From positions 74,294,941-74,358,940 of the forward strand of contig NC_135377.1 in assembly GCF_049243985.1 (NCBI RefSeq): a stretch of DNA of 64,000 nucleotides, given 5' to 3'. The translations under genes were made by a program, and so were the position numbers. The notes under the pieces are model-generated. The model was not told the DNA's origin. It did not search any database and worked only from the letters and a program-made list of their open reading frames with translations. Source of the stretch: Paroedura picta. Lineage: Eukaryota; Chordata; Lepidosauria; Squamata; Gekkonidae. Below, piece after piece: positions 12,290 to 22,760 of the stretch (its first letter is position 1; every line of letters begins with the position of its first letter).

Positions 12290-12400
12290 AAGCTGCCTTC
12301 TACTGAATCAGACTACTCAGCTCTCTAGGGCTGAAATACCAGCCAGGATCTGGGACTTTCTGCATGGTAAGCTATGCTCTACTGCTGAGCCCCTCATGGT
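12290..12400 (-). mobile_element. tRNA-derived SINE (second family), fragment
   Basis: On the - strand a tRNA-like head (GGCTCAGCAGTAGAGCATAG) is followed by ACCATGCAGAAAGTCCCAG. The 3' part is the common AAGCTGCC...TGAATCAGAC tail. It is not a functional tRNA: the cloverleaf is not completed. Confidence 0.6.
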
Positions 12401-14087
12401 AGTGAATTTGGTCACCTCTGAATTTCCCTGGGAAACACTTGATTACAGTGACAACCTGATATTGATAGCCAAGAACTTACAGTAGATGTCTTTTTACTTC
12501 ACTTAAATTTCTTCTTTTACTTAAATGTGGGTCTTATTATTTGATTAAAAGTAATACCCCTTATTCATGAATAGCCTGAGCCTTTTCTTTTTAAATCCGG
12601 TCCCCATTTCAGAGTAACTCAGAGAGTCCTAGTTGTTTGCTGCCCTCTAGTGCCGATCTCTGGCCATTGAGACCACAATGCAGAAGGAGCCGCCTCTCCC
12701 TCTCCCCTGGGTCAGAGTTCTTTAAAACCAAGTAAAAATGCTGGGCCTTCCTTCCAGTCTTCCTGCATCCTGGTCCCGGGGCCAGGACTACTGAAGCACA
12801 GCAGCACCAGGAGACCAGGGCAGGGTGAGTCCTGGATCCACAACACAACACAACACAACCCCCCCGTCCCATTTTCTGTGAGTGTTTCAGGTGCCCCTTT
12901 GCCTTACATTTTTCTTGGGCAGATTCCAATTTTGTAACTTTTTTCCCTACAGTGCTCAGCTTAGGTGTCAAAATGTGTTTTTTGAGGTCAATAAAGCCAC
13001 AATGACAACAAAAATAAAACCAGCCAAAATGGCCGCAAGAGACCTTTTGCAAGGGGGTGGATTTTTTCCACCCCCTTGAAGGTGTTTTGGGGGTCACTAA
13101 AAGGCAGCGTTAGGCCTGATGGCTGCTTTTAAAGAAGGGCAAGCATTTATCCAGGAGCCCAGGGCTTCCCCTTGGGCGGACCGGAGCAGCACGCCAACAG
13201 TTGTGGCCTTTTCCTCCAAGAATGGGCCCTTTTCAAATGAAATGAGAAACGGCCTCCCAGGGCTGTTGGGGAAGGGCCTTTCGGGCTGTGCCTGCGGCTG
13301 AGGGGGAGAAGTCAGCCATGTCACAGGACAGAATTTCTTCTGTGGGAAGTGCAACTGGGGCCCCAAGCACAACCTTCTCCGTGTCCAAAGATTCTCACGT
13401 GACCCTTCTAAACCGGATGTTGCTTGTTGGCCTGATGTCAACTCAAGTGATACGGGGGCGGAGTCATTTCAAACAGTGCCGCTTTTCCTCCTTTCCCCTT
13501 TTCCCCATTGGAACTTTCTCAGCGTTCTTTCCACACTGTAAGTTGAGCTCTCTAGTGTTACGTTGCTCAACGTACAACTTTCTAACAAGTCTGTGGGAGA
13601 CTCCACGGTGGGAAAGGATGGCGGTGGGAGGCAGCCCTGAAGGAAGGTTCAGAAGAGCCACGGAAGGGCAGGAAACGAAAGAAAGCCGTTTCCCTCACAA
13701 ACGCCAGTGTCCCTGTCCTGGAGGTGAATGGAAGATTGGTTTCCCTTCCCCTCAATCCTCCTTCTTGGGGCCGGCTGGACTCCTGGGATTCAGCTCCTCC
13801 TCCTGGGCAGGGTCGCAAATCTTGGGACTCCACTTGGGGAGATGCTCTCCCGACTGCCCAGCCGGGGCCAAAAGAAGAACAGCTACTCCCCCAAACAATA
13901 ACTCTAAAATACGGCACACGAATGCCAACGCTGGTGTCCCATCTCAAAAAACCAAGCTAGACCGAACCAGAAAGGAACAGGAGGAGCGTGGCGCATCCCT
14001 GCCAGCCCCGAGGACTCTCTCAGGCTCAGAGGCCCACCTCCACAGCACAGGAGTCGGGGTGGGGGAAATGGACCGCTCCACTTTGGA

Positions 14088-14142
14088 CCACTGAGAAGGA
14101 AGGTTTGCACTAAGTGAAATCTTCCCTTCTTCAGTGGTTCTC
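14088..14142. repeat. Inverted repeat (hairpin)
   Basis: CCACTGAGAAGGAAG at the left and CTTCCCTTCTTCAGTGG at the right are near-complementary around a loop of about 22 bases. Confidence 0.55.
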
Positions 14143-14919
14143 AGGGGGGCAATCCAGACCAAAGCAACCGAGCCCTGAGTGGGAGGACCGGCCTCGACCT
14201 CAAGACCAGCCTTGACTCTGCAAACCTGTCCTGCCAAACTCAGCCTCTGCAGCAGCCAGTTTGCCAGTCCTGTCGTGCCACACAGGCAGCTGTCCTGCAG
14301 GTCCTGTCCAAGGACCAACCACCCCAGCAGCCGCTCTCCTCAGGGAGCGAGCCATCACCCCGACAGGGGGCTCCATTCCCATAACCCCCTGGGGCCAAAA
14401 ATGCAGAACCCCTAATCCACCCGCTGATGCTAGAGGCGGAAACTTTCTTACCCAGATTACTCTTCAGAAAGGAAACAAACATTGGGTCCGTTCTGGGGAA
14501 TGACTTAGTTCTGTCCGAGTAAAAGCATCAAGCCCTCCTAATGTCCAAAGAGCAGCATCAGGCACCGTTGCGGAGAGTTGGGCTTAGGAAAAAATGCGGG
14601 AAGGACCCACTCCTCTCCCTTGTGGAAAGCCAAAAGGACTTTTGGGGTGAAGGCTGTGTCCGCGCTCAACACTAGTCTGTCATCGTGAAAAAGACACAAT
14701 TCCTTATCCACTGAGAGTGACGAATCTCTGATACTCTCTTCACCATGGTAATGCATAACCTTATCCATGGTTCTTCTGTATATTTGTGAAACAGCCTCAG
14801 GGGCAGAATGTGTCCAGCTGTCAGATTGGCCCTGCCCCTACATCTCCCGCCCTCCCTCCCTGGACGCTAGCCACGTTCCTCTCAGCAACGCCAGAGACAG
14901 AGAGAAACACACAGAGCCC

Positions 14920-15245
14920 TGCCAGACCAAACATGAGCCCTCATTCCCTCCTATCACTTCTGCTGCAAGGGAGGCAGAGAGACACAGAGAAAGCTGCCTT
15001 AAGCACTAAGTGAAATCCCTTCACCCCTAAGCATGAGCCCTAATTACCTGCTATGGCTCCTGCTGCCACAGAGAGAGAGAGACACAGAGAGAGCCACTCC
15101 TGCTGCAACAGAGAGAGAGAGGGAGACAGAGCTGCCCCAAACTGCACACCAGCACTGCTCCTCTCCTAAGAACAAGCCCTGATTACCAAAAGACACAAAG
15201 GGAGAGGGAGAGAGAGAGACACAGAGAGAGAGAGAGAGAGTGCCA
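14920..15245 (+). repeat. Imperfect tandem repeats with GAGA tracts
   Basis: Three related units of roughly 100 bp share a GAGCCCTNATTNCC core and end in runs of GAGAGAGACACAGAGAGA. Open frames here are composition artefacts. Confidence 0.65.
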
Positions 15246-15784
15246 GGTGCAGCACCTTGAGGGATCGAAGGTGAACCTCCGCCCAGGGAAATGGAAGACT
15301 TGCCTCCTGGCGGAGACTGCTGGGCCTTGTGCCCCTTGCCTGTCCCCGTCAGCTTTGCAGTCATATTGTCCATGTGGATCAATATATCCCTGCCCCAAAG
15401 ACTCTCCTTGCAGGCCAGAAAGCCCCACCCCACAGGGGAGATTGATGCTGTAGGAAGAGCAGCAACACCCTGGGGGGAAACGAGATCTTTCCTGTCCAAA
15501 CCAAATGGCCAGTAGCCAGGGTTCCTCTGCCAGGTGAAGTCTCTGTCAGTGTTAGTGGCCCCGTCGCCAAGGAAGCGCGTGAGGGCTCAACCAGGGTCAA
15601 GTGCGAATCCTCCTCTTGCTGGGGACCTTGACGGGGTGGCCTAGGGCCAGTCACATGCTTTGAGCCAAAAACACCTCACAGGGTTGCTGTAAGGATAAAA
15701 AGGAGAGGAGAATAATGAAAGGTGTTCCAGTCCTCGCGGTGAAACAAAGGAAGTAAATAAATGCAGCGTTTTGTTACATGGAGG

Positions 15785-17010
15785 CTGCTGGGGCAGAAAG
15801 CAGAGGACGGATGCGGGGGGGGGGGGGGTTGGAGGCTGGGCGGGAAGGAGAGACCGAAACAGGAAGAGGCCCGTGCAGGGGGGGGGGAGGGGGGGGGGAG
15901 GGGCAGGAAAGGCCCCCTGCAAGCTCTGGGGGCTCCTGCATGTTAAAAAAGTTCTGGGCCTTTGCGAGGGCGGCATTTGGAAAGGGGGGGAGTGAGTGGG
16001 TGCGGCACCCCAGGAGACCCCGCAGCGCCCAGGCCGGGCCCCGGAGGGGGGGGGGCTCAGGCCTCGGGCCTTTCCCGGCCCTCTTCTGCCCCCCCCAGAG
16101 GGCGCCCCGAGCGCCCCCCCAGGACCCCCCTCAGGCCACGCCCAGGAAGAGGACGGCGGGGGGGCCACGAGGGGGCTCAAGGGAGCGGGTCCGGGCCTGG
16201 GCCCTCCCTCGCAGGGCTGTTGTGACGAGGACCGGGGCCCTTCGGGCGGCCACAGCCGAGCCCCCCGCCCCGCCCCGCCCCCCGCGCGGCCCCGCCCCTT
16301 CCTCCCCCTCCCCTCCCTCCCTCCCTCCCTCCCCCCGGGCGGCGTCTCCTTCCTCCTTCGGGCCAGGTGAGGCCGCCGCTCCCCGGGGGGGGGAGGGGGG
16401 GAGGGGGAGGGGTTCCCCGGGCCAGCCCCCTCCCCTCCCCCTCCCCGCAGCCCCCCCTCCCCCTGGGGCCTCCTCCCAGACGGCCCTCCCCCGCGGGGGT
16501 GTTGTGCCGCCGGCATCCCCTCCTCCCCCCCCCACCCCCCGCCCCCCAGAAGGCCTTTCCCGGGGACGCCCCTTCGTCGTCCTCGACGCCGCCTGGGCGG
16601 GGGGGGGCATCCTGGGGGGGGCGGGGGGGTCTGGGCGGGCAGGAAAGGCCCCCCCACCCGCCCCCCCCCTTGCCTCGCCTTGCCTTGCCTTGCCTTGCGG
16701 AGGCCCGGTTGGTCTTCCTGCCTGCCCGGCTGGCCCCGCCTGGCCCCGTTGGGTTGTGCCCTTCAGGCCCCCGCCGCAGCCGCCCTCTGGAGCCGGCCGG
16801 CCCCCCAGGGAAGCAGGAGACCCCCTGGCCGTGCCCAACGCCGGGGCTTCCGGAGAGGGGCCGGGATCGCGGGGCAGAGGGGGCCGCTTCTGTGCCTCCC
16901 CTGGCCTCCAGGCCGGCCGCAGGATCCCCCCAAATGGGGGTCCCGGAGGAGGGAGCTGAGGGGGTCCTTCGCCCGCCCTGCCTGTGAGGCTGGGCACAGA
17001 AACCTGCGCA
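15785..17010 (+). promoter_or_regulatory. CpG island, likely OTULINL promoter and first non-coding exon
   Basis: About 1.2 kb of very GC- and CpG-rich sequence, sharply different from its AT-richer flanks. GC boxes of the Sp1 type cluster at 16260-16300, followed by a CT-rich tract. A good splice donor (CAG|GTGAGG) lies at 16366/16367 on the + strand, which suggests the end of a 5' untranslated exon splicing to 17767. No TATA box is evident, as is usual for such promoters. Long open frames on both strands here are composition artefacts. The assignment to OTULINL rests on position and strand and is inferred. Confidence 0.65.
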
Positions 17011-17766
17011 AAAAGACTTCTGACATGTGCCTCCCGTGACTCCGAGCAGATGCTCCCACCCACTGAGCCTTCCAAGGGGCCCCTGCGCTGGGCAGCACGC
17101 GTGGACCCCCGAGGGCTGCCTCTGCCCGGCTCCTGGCCCTCAGGGCCGCCTTGCGCATTACTCTCTCTTCACTTTTCAGCTGCAGGTTTGGGCATTCGAG
17201 GTATCTGTCGCCCTTGTTTCCTTGCCTTCTTCATAGTGACCCCTCTGCAGTGAGATTTTCCCCTTTCTTCCTCAGACCTATGAACTGACGCTTTCTAAAA
17301 GGAAGCTGGATAACAGCATCTTCACTTATTTTTGGGATTTGTTGCTATCATGAGTTTAATAACGGATTTGTTTCTGTCTTTGGGACATTTAAGCCTGCTT
17401 TGGGCTAGCTATGGACTCAGTGGGTTGCAATGACAATTAAAGGCCTATTCATCAAAAAAGAACTGGTGATGTGTGAGTCAGATTGTCATAGACACTACAA
17501 CCATTCAGCATGCCACTACCAAAAAAAATCTACCCAAATTCTGGTTCTAAGAAAACTAAAGGTTTTGTCAATGATGCCTGAATTGACTTGATTTCTTCTG
17601 CATTTGGGCTGCCCCCAAGGGGTCATTAAGGTGTGCCGATTGCGGTGGGGGGGGGCTGTTAATGAACGTTGTCTCTGGTAAGGATGATGAACTATTTCTT
17701 GCAAACCCTGTGAAGCGTGTTAATTTTCTCTCTGTGTCTCCACCCCTCCCTCCTTCCCGGTTTTAG
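17011..17766 (+). other. Presumed first intron of OTULINL
   Basis: Lies between the inferred donor at 16367 and the acceptor at 17766. No repeat or RNA gene recognised. Confidence 0.4.
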
Positions 17767-17919
17767 GATAGGATGAGGTGCAGTCTTGGTGTGAAGCTGC
17801 CCACCACACCTTCTGTGGCCGGTGCTGAGACTGCCACCTGAGTCCAGCATGCCTCTTCTCACAGCTGCTCTCTGGTATTGCAGGCAGCTGTACGCGTCCC
17901 TCATTCATCTGCTGAAATG
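17767..17919 (+). CDS. OTULINL: OTULINL exon with start codon and N-terminal hydrophobic stretch
   Basis: A long pyrimidine tract and TTTTAG acceptor precede 17767; the donor follows 17919 (ATG|GTAGGC). The first in-frame ATG after the last in-frame stop is at 17849, with A at -3 (fair Kozak). It begins MPLLTAALWYC and ends LLKW, aligning with the human segment around LVAAICYF and KLKWW. The bases before 17849 would be 5' UTR in this model. Alternatively the exon begins further right (AG before 17848) and is joined to an unseen upstream coding exon that completes the membrane segment. Confidence 0.7.
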
Positions 17920-18106
17920 GTAGGCTCAAAGGGCTTCCCCTTTGGTTCCCCAAAGAACATCCTTGCTGAATCAGACCAAAGTCCCTTCTAGGTGGCTCTG
18001 AGCTTCCAAGGGCAGACAGTTTCATGGCCCTGGAAACTCACGGACATTGTCTTTGTTTATTCTTTATTTTCTTATGTATGCTTTTATTTTTTATGTATGC
18101 CACAAG

Positions 18107-18390
18107 AGCTTCTTGTGGCGCAGAGTGGTAATGCAGCAGTCATGCAGTCTGAAAGCTCTGCCCATGAGGCTGGGAGTTCAATCCCAGCAGCCGGCTCAAG
18201 GTCGACTCAGCCTTCCATCCTTCCGAGGTCGGTAAAATGAGTACCCAGCTTGCTGGGGGGTAAACGGTAATGACTGGGGAAGGCACTGGCAAACCACCCC
18301 ATATTGAGTCTGCCAAGAAAACGCTAGAGGGCGTCACCCCAAGGGTCAGACATGACTCGGTGCTTGCACAGGGGATACCTTTACCTTATT
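18107..18390 (+). mobile_element. Sauria-type SINE in OTULINL intron
   Basis: Head TTCTTGTGGCGCAGAGTGGT and tail GGGTCAGACATGACTCGGTG then TTTACC. It abuts the 3' end of an L2 copy on the opposite strand; a target duplication is not clear. Confidence 0.83.
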
Positions 18391-19872
18391 TATTTGGATT
18401 TTTATATCGCCTTTCCATATGGCTCTGGGCGGTTTACATAAAACGTAAAAACGTTGTTACATAGAACGTTATAATAATCTGTCAGATAACAATCATAACA
18501 TAACATAGCAGGTCAACCCAAACAGTATTTCAACAGAATGACACTGACATATCCCTGGGGAGGTCAAATTGTTCAGTCATGGAAGGGGACCAGCAGGTGT
18601 TCTGAGTTAGCCTCAAGCAAATGCCTGGTGGAGGAGCTCCCTTTTGCAGGCCCTGCGGAACTGTGGAAGTTCGGGCACAGCTCTGATCTCAGGGGGCTTG
18701 TTCCACCAGGTGGGGGCAGGACAGAGAAGGCTCTGGCCCTTCTTGAGGTCTGAAGCACTTCTTTGGGGCCAGGGATCCGCAGCCAGTTGGAGGTGGTGGA
18801 GCGTAAGGCTCTTTTCGGGGTATAGGCAGGGAGGCAGTCTCTCAAATACACTGGGCCCAGACCACATGTGGCCTTAAAGGTAATTACCAAAACCTTAAGC
18901 TTAATCCGGAATTCATCTGGGAGCCAGCTGAACTCTTGGGGCACCGCTGGATGTGGGATCTCCATGATGTTTTAGTGAGAACCCTAGCTGCAGCATTCTG
19001 CACCAGTTGTAGTTTTCAGATGAAGGATAAGGGCTGGCCTGCGTAGAGCAAGTTGCAGAAGTCCAGTCTAGAGTTGACCGTCGCATGGATCACTGTGGCC
19101 AGGTAGGGCACTAGTAGCTTGGCTTGGCGGGGGTGGTAAAATGCCAGCCGTGCTACCTTTGTGACCTGGGCTTCCATTGTGAGGGTTCCTGGCCATGTGA
19201 GCTGTAGAGAGCCCCATCCAGGGTGGGCAGACACGCTTCCTCCCATGGTCCCTTCCAGCCCAGCCTTCAGGAGACTCTGCTTCAGGAGACTCTGCTTGAT
19301 CCATTTTGTCCCTGCTTCCAGACATCTGGCTAAAGATTCTGGGGGGGAGTCAGGGCGGCCATCCATCAGAAGGAGGAGCTGGGTGTCATCCACATATTGG
19401 TGGCAGCCCAGCCCAAATCTCCGCAGCAGCTGAGCCAGAGGGTGCATCAAGATGTTTAAGATAGGAGAGAGGACTGCTCCGTGTGGAACTCCACATGTGA
19501 GCTGGTGACAGTTAGATACTCTCCTATTGCTGCCCTCTGATCCCCAAGGAAGGAAATCAGCCATTTAAGGGCTGTCCCCCATATCCCACTGTCGGCTGGG
19601 CGGTGAGCTAGCAGCTCATGATTGACTGTGTCAAACTGTGCTTGACAGATCTAGTAGTACTAGCAGTGCTGACCCGCCTCGGTCTGGCTGGCGTCGGAAG
19701 TTGTCTGTCAGGGTGACCAGCGCTGTCTCCACCCCATGGCCAGGCTGGAAACCCGGCTGAAATGGGTCAAGGGCTGAAGTTTCCTCCAGGAATGATGATA
19801 TTTGGTCCGCAGCAGCCCTTTCAGCCAACTTGTCCAGTGATACTGTCTCTCTGGACTCCTCTCTTGCAAGCT
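18391..19872 (-). mobile_element. L2-clade LINE, RT portion
   Basis: On the - strand it reads DPFQPGFQPGHGVETALVTL, then GVPHGAVLSPILN and YVDDTQLLLLMDG (the RT active-site region), then LVPYLATVIHATVNSRLDFC. The 3' end GGCGGTTTACATAAAACG lies near 18430. Several frame breaks. It sits in an OTULINL intron, antisense to the gene. Confidence 0.82.
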
Positions 19873-19873
19873 G

Positions 19874-19983
19874 AATGATGCACTTTCAGCCGACTTTCAA
19901 GGCACCTTATTGGTTGTTTGCAATGGGTTTTGCCATTTCACACAGTCAAATCCAGTTGCCAAGTGTATTGAAAGTGCATTATT
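19874..19983. mobile_element. MITE-like element with 15-bp terminal inverted repeats
   Basis: AATGATGCACTTTCA at 19874-19888 matches the reverse complement of 19969-19983 at 14 of 15 positions. The element may extend to about 20004. Superfamily not determined. Confidence 0.45.
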
Positions 19984-20179
19984 CCGTGTGTGTGAAAGCG
20001 CCAAAAGCTTACGATTCCATTCATGTACCACGAGCAACCCCCTTGTCTGTGGCTCCACCAGGGAGCTGCATGATGCCTCTGGTAGTCCTTGGCCCTCCTG
20101 CTGGCCACTTCCTATCACGATAGATGTTCGCTTCCTGCTGCTGCAGGTTCTCTGACTGCACTTTTTGTTTGGCTTTCAG

Positions 20180-20211
20180 GTGGACCAGATACTTGCGGAG
20201 AAAATTCACAA
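20180..20211 (+). CDS. OTULINL: OTULINL 32-nt exon
   Basis: A short exon between GGCTTTCAG and GTAAAA. It encodes WTRYLRRKFT plus split codons and matches the human stretch WIGYLQRKFK. Its first base completes the Trp codon from the previous exon, so the joined product reads LKWWTRYLRRKF. Confidence 0.85.
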
Positions 20212-20310
20212 GTAAAATTTGTGTTTGTTTTTAAGTCCCCTTCCCCTCATCCTTTGTGTCACATCTTAAACTAATCTACTTTTTAAAACTGATATCTGTG
20301 CTTGACTTAG

Positions 20311-20402
20311 AGAGCCGCAGCGTATGGGCTGAAGTCGACTTGCCTGGTTACTGTGCTCAGAAGTGGAAAGGAGAAACGGAGCAAGCCAGGAGGATGAGAG
20401 AG
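20311..20402 (+). CDS. OTULINL: OTULINL exon, start of the OTU-like domain
   Basis: The acceptor CTTAG ends at 20310. An alternative AG at 20320 was rejected because only 20311 keeps phase with the preceding exon. The exon encodes SRSVWAEVDLPGYCAQKW and KGETEQARRMRE, matching VEAEVDLLSYCAREWKGET in human. The donor is GAG|GTCAGA, a weaker but acceptable consensus. Confidence 0.87.
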
Positions 20403-20572
20403 GTCAGAGGGATGAGGCACAAGAACGGGAGCTTTTCATTGGGCTGGCGGAGTGAACTAGAATTTGCTTGCTTGGCCTATTCCATTTGCTTGTATCCTGA
20501 AAGCCAAGCTGGATAGGAGGTGTTTCTTTTGGGGGATTTAAGTGGCTTGCTACTCTGGACATGCTGTGGTTT

Positions 20573-20665
20573 GGAAATGGGTGTGGCTCAGTGGTAGAGC
20601 ATCTGCTTATCACCATCCTGGGCATCTTAGGTGAAAGACTGTCTCTGCCAGCCAGCATACTGGCC
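20573..20665 (+). mobile_element. tRNA-derived SINE (second family), fragment
   Basis: TGTGGCTCAGTGGTAGAGCA is the A-box-containing head of the family also present at 12290-12400. Not a tRNA gene: no acceptor-stem pairing was found. Confidence 0.6.
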
Positions 20666-21139
20666 TCCTTGCCCACCTCCCAAAGCTTCCCTGCATCTGT
20701 GGGACTGGCCTTCCTGTGCTCCTTGAAGATGGGAAGCATTTTTTTCTGGGGGGGGGGGGAGTATTGGCCTTCTCAAAGGCAAGAGCACGGCTGTGGGTGA
20801 GCGTGTAGGCAAGCCTCTGGCTAGACCACAGTCCTGGTCTCTGTCCTTCAGCTGTGCAGACATTAGTTTGGATTTCACCACAGGGGTGGGCCAGGGTAGC
20901 TTCCTGTTGTTTTGAGGCACACAAGGATTTCATGATGGTAATTAATCCAGTCTTTTCTGAAGGAGCAGAATGTTTCTCAGGTTGATCTGAAATGTTTTGA
21001 ATTGCCTGAGCTGGAAAAGTGAAATGGCGTCCTCTTCATGCCAATGACTGTGGGGTGGCTCAGAGGCAAGCAGGAAACTCTCAGTGAAATAAATGGGGCG
21101 CTGCAGGAGAACACAACTGTACAAAACAAAACATGTTTT

Positions 21140-21283
21140 GTATTAATTGCATTATGTTTTATTGTGCTTTTATTGTTTTAGGGGATTGGTTTTTATGTGA
21201 CCCGCCTCGAGCCTCCAGGGGGAGGTGGGATATAAATTTAATAACAACAACAACAGCAATAATAATAATAATAATAATAATTT
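21140..21283 (+). mobile_element. L2-type LINE 3' tail with (AAC)n/(AAT)n
   Basis: GTGACCCGCCTCGAGCCTCC followed by GGTGGGATATAAATTTAATA and trinucleotide repeats is the L2-like 3' end. It lies in an OTULINL intron. Confidence 0.7.
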
Positions 21284-21721
21284 CCTTGGGACCTACTCAG
21301 GATGTGCTTCCTGGGCCCTCCCAGCTACCATCCTCTGCCGGTTACCCTCTTCAGACAGCCTCTCCCATCTCTTGGCCCCTCTTTGGACTGTCCAGACAGC
21401 AACAGGGAAGTCCCGTGTCTAGGGAGGGGCCCACCAGAGTGGGCGCAGAAGGCACCGGCCCATTTTAAAAGGCCTGGAAGACTGCTTTAGTTCAAAGGAG
21501 AGTCAGTGGCGGGTAAGGCATTTTGGCGCAGTCAGCTGTGTTTTTAATCTCTGTGCGTTGAGCTGCCTTGAGAAAAGCCCAGGGGGGTACATGTTTTAGA
21601 CGAGCCAGTGGGTCCAGTTTTTGTTGGTGCTCAGAATCAGTCATTGGAGTTTTCCTCATGACAACCAGCTAGGGAGATCATGAAATGTCATTTATTGTTA
21701 TATATGTGTCCCTTTTAAAAG

Positions 21722-21871
21722 GTTTATGAAGACCTATTTTGGAGACATCATGTAAAATACGTACGGCAAGTCAGCAGAGATAACTACTGCGTGTTGAGAG
21801 CCGTGTTGTTTCAGATATTCAGCCAAGGGATTCCTCTTCCACCGTGGATGAAGACAGTGGATATACTAAAG
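21722..21871 (+). CDS. OTULINL: OTULINL exon with catalytic-Cys block (DNYC)
   Basis: Exactly 50 codons, phase 0 to 0. The block VRQVSRDNYCVLRAVLFQIF corresponds to the OTU helix that carries the nucleophile (GDNYCALRATLFQ in OTULIN). The Cys codon TGC is at 21788-21790 (residue 88). In human OTULINL this residue is Asp as I recall, so the copy here looks more enzyme-like at this position. Confidence 0.92.
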
Positions 21872-22098
21872 GTGCGCTGGGAAATTAATGGCAGTACAGA
21901 CAGGACATCCCCCCCCCCAGGTTCTCTCTTCTCCTTTGTTCTGTAAAAAAATAACATAGGCCAAAGTAGTGGCAAGTGCAGAGGATAATCACTCAACTAC
22001 CTTGTCTACAGTTCCAAAAACTGTGGATAGACACTTTGGCCTAGAAACATGTTTTTGCATTTGTTCCAAAGAAGTAGCAAGGGAAGAGGCAGTGGAGA

Positions 22099-22528
22099 TC
22101 ATTCATTCATTCATTCATTCATTCATTCATTCATTCATTCATTCATTCATTCATTCATTCAATTTATATACCGCCCTCCCCAGAGGCTCAGGGCGGTTTA
22201 CATGGAACATATGAACAATACATGAAACAATCTATAACATATGAATAATCGTACAATAATATTAATAACTGATAGTTGTAACAATATAACAGTGTAAACA
22301 AAGCAACAGTGCAACAGTGCACACAGGTCCAGAACGCTCTGGTGGAGTTCTGGGAGGGAGGGGGGGAGCAGGTTCCCTTCAGTCGCTGTTGGTTACGCCT
22401 GGTCTCAACCAAATGCCTGGCAGAAGAGCTCCTTTTTGCAGGCCCTTCGGAACTGTTTAAGCTCCGTCAGGGCCCTGATCTCCTCCGGGAGCTCCTTCCA
22501 CCAGGTGGGGGCCAGGACAGAGAATGCT
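22099..22528 (-). mobile_element. L2-clade LINE 3' fragment with (ATTC)n tail
   Basis: The microsatellite at 22099-22161 is the LINE tail on the - strand. It is followed by ATATACCGCCCTCCCCAGAG and GGCTCAGGGCGGTTTACATG, then the ORF2 C-terminal remnant ending near 22528. It lies 100 bp upstream of an OTULINL exon. Confidence 0.83.
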
Positions 22529-22631
22529 TCTTCATCACTCGGTTCCCTGCTTTGCTTTTGATTCACTTTCGAAATCTCTGTTTTCCATTGTCGTTTTACT
22601 TAATGACTCCGGTTGCCTTAATTTCTTTCAG

Positions 22632-22760
22632 CTCCCTGAGAAACTTCTTTTCTCACAAGGCTGTAACTGGATCCAGCAATATAGCTTTGGCCCAGAACAG
22701 TACACTGGCTCAAGCACACTGGGGAAACTACGCAAATGTCTGGAGACATTAAGAAATCAG
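22632..22760 (+). CDS. OTULINL: OTULINL exon (PEKLLFSQGCNW block)
   Basis: 43 codons, phase 0 to 0, between TTTCTTTCAG and GTGAGTG. Encodes LPEKLLFSQGCNWIQQYSFG and a KLRKCLETLRNQ tail. This block is almost identical to human OTULINL and distinguishes it from OTULIN. Confidence 0.93.

Larger units (their letters stand above)
12401..15784. other. Upstream flank of the CpG island; no gene recognised
   Basis: Contains several long but unconvincing open frames (for example 13288-14094 +) with low-complexity composition and no recognisable domain. A hairpin at 14088-14142 and a GAGA-rich tandem region at 14920-15245 are listed separately. Confidence 0.45.

Noticed and set aside
13288-14094. 268-codon + frame upstream of OTULINL
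   Set aside because: No recognisable domain, splice logic or start context, and overlapping antisense frames are of similar quality. Left as unassigned.
15778-16959. Long + strand open frame (393 codons) and long - strand frames at 15641-17075
   Set aside because: They lie in a CpG island of extreme GC content. The translations are Pro/Gly/Arg runs on both strands with no domain, as expected from stop-codon-poor composition.
20321-20402. Acceptor at 20320 for the third OTULINL coding exon
   Set aside because: It would break phase with the preceding 32-nt exon; the acceptor at 20310 gives a product that aligns residue for residue with human.
20573-20600. tRNA gene
   Set aside because: Only the A-box-like head of a SINE is present, without a paired acceptor stem or anticodon arm.
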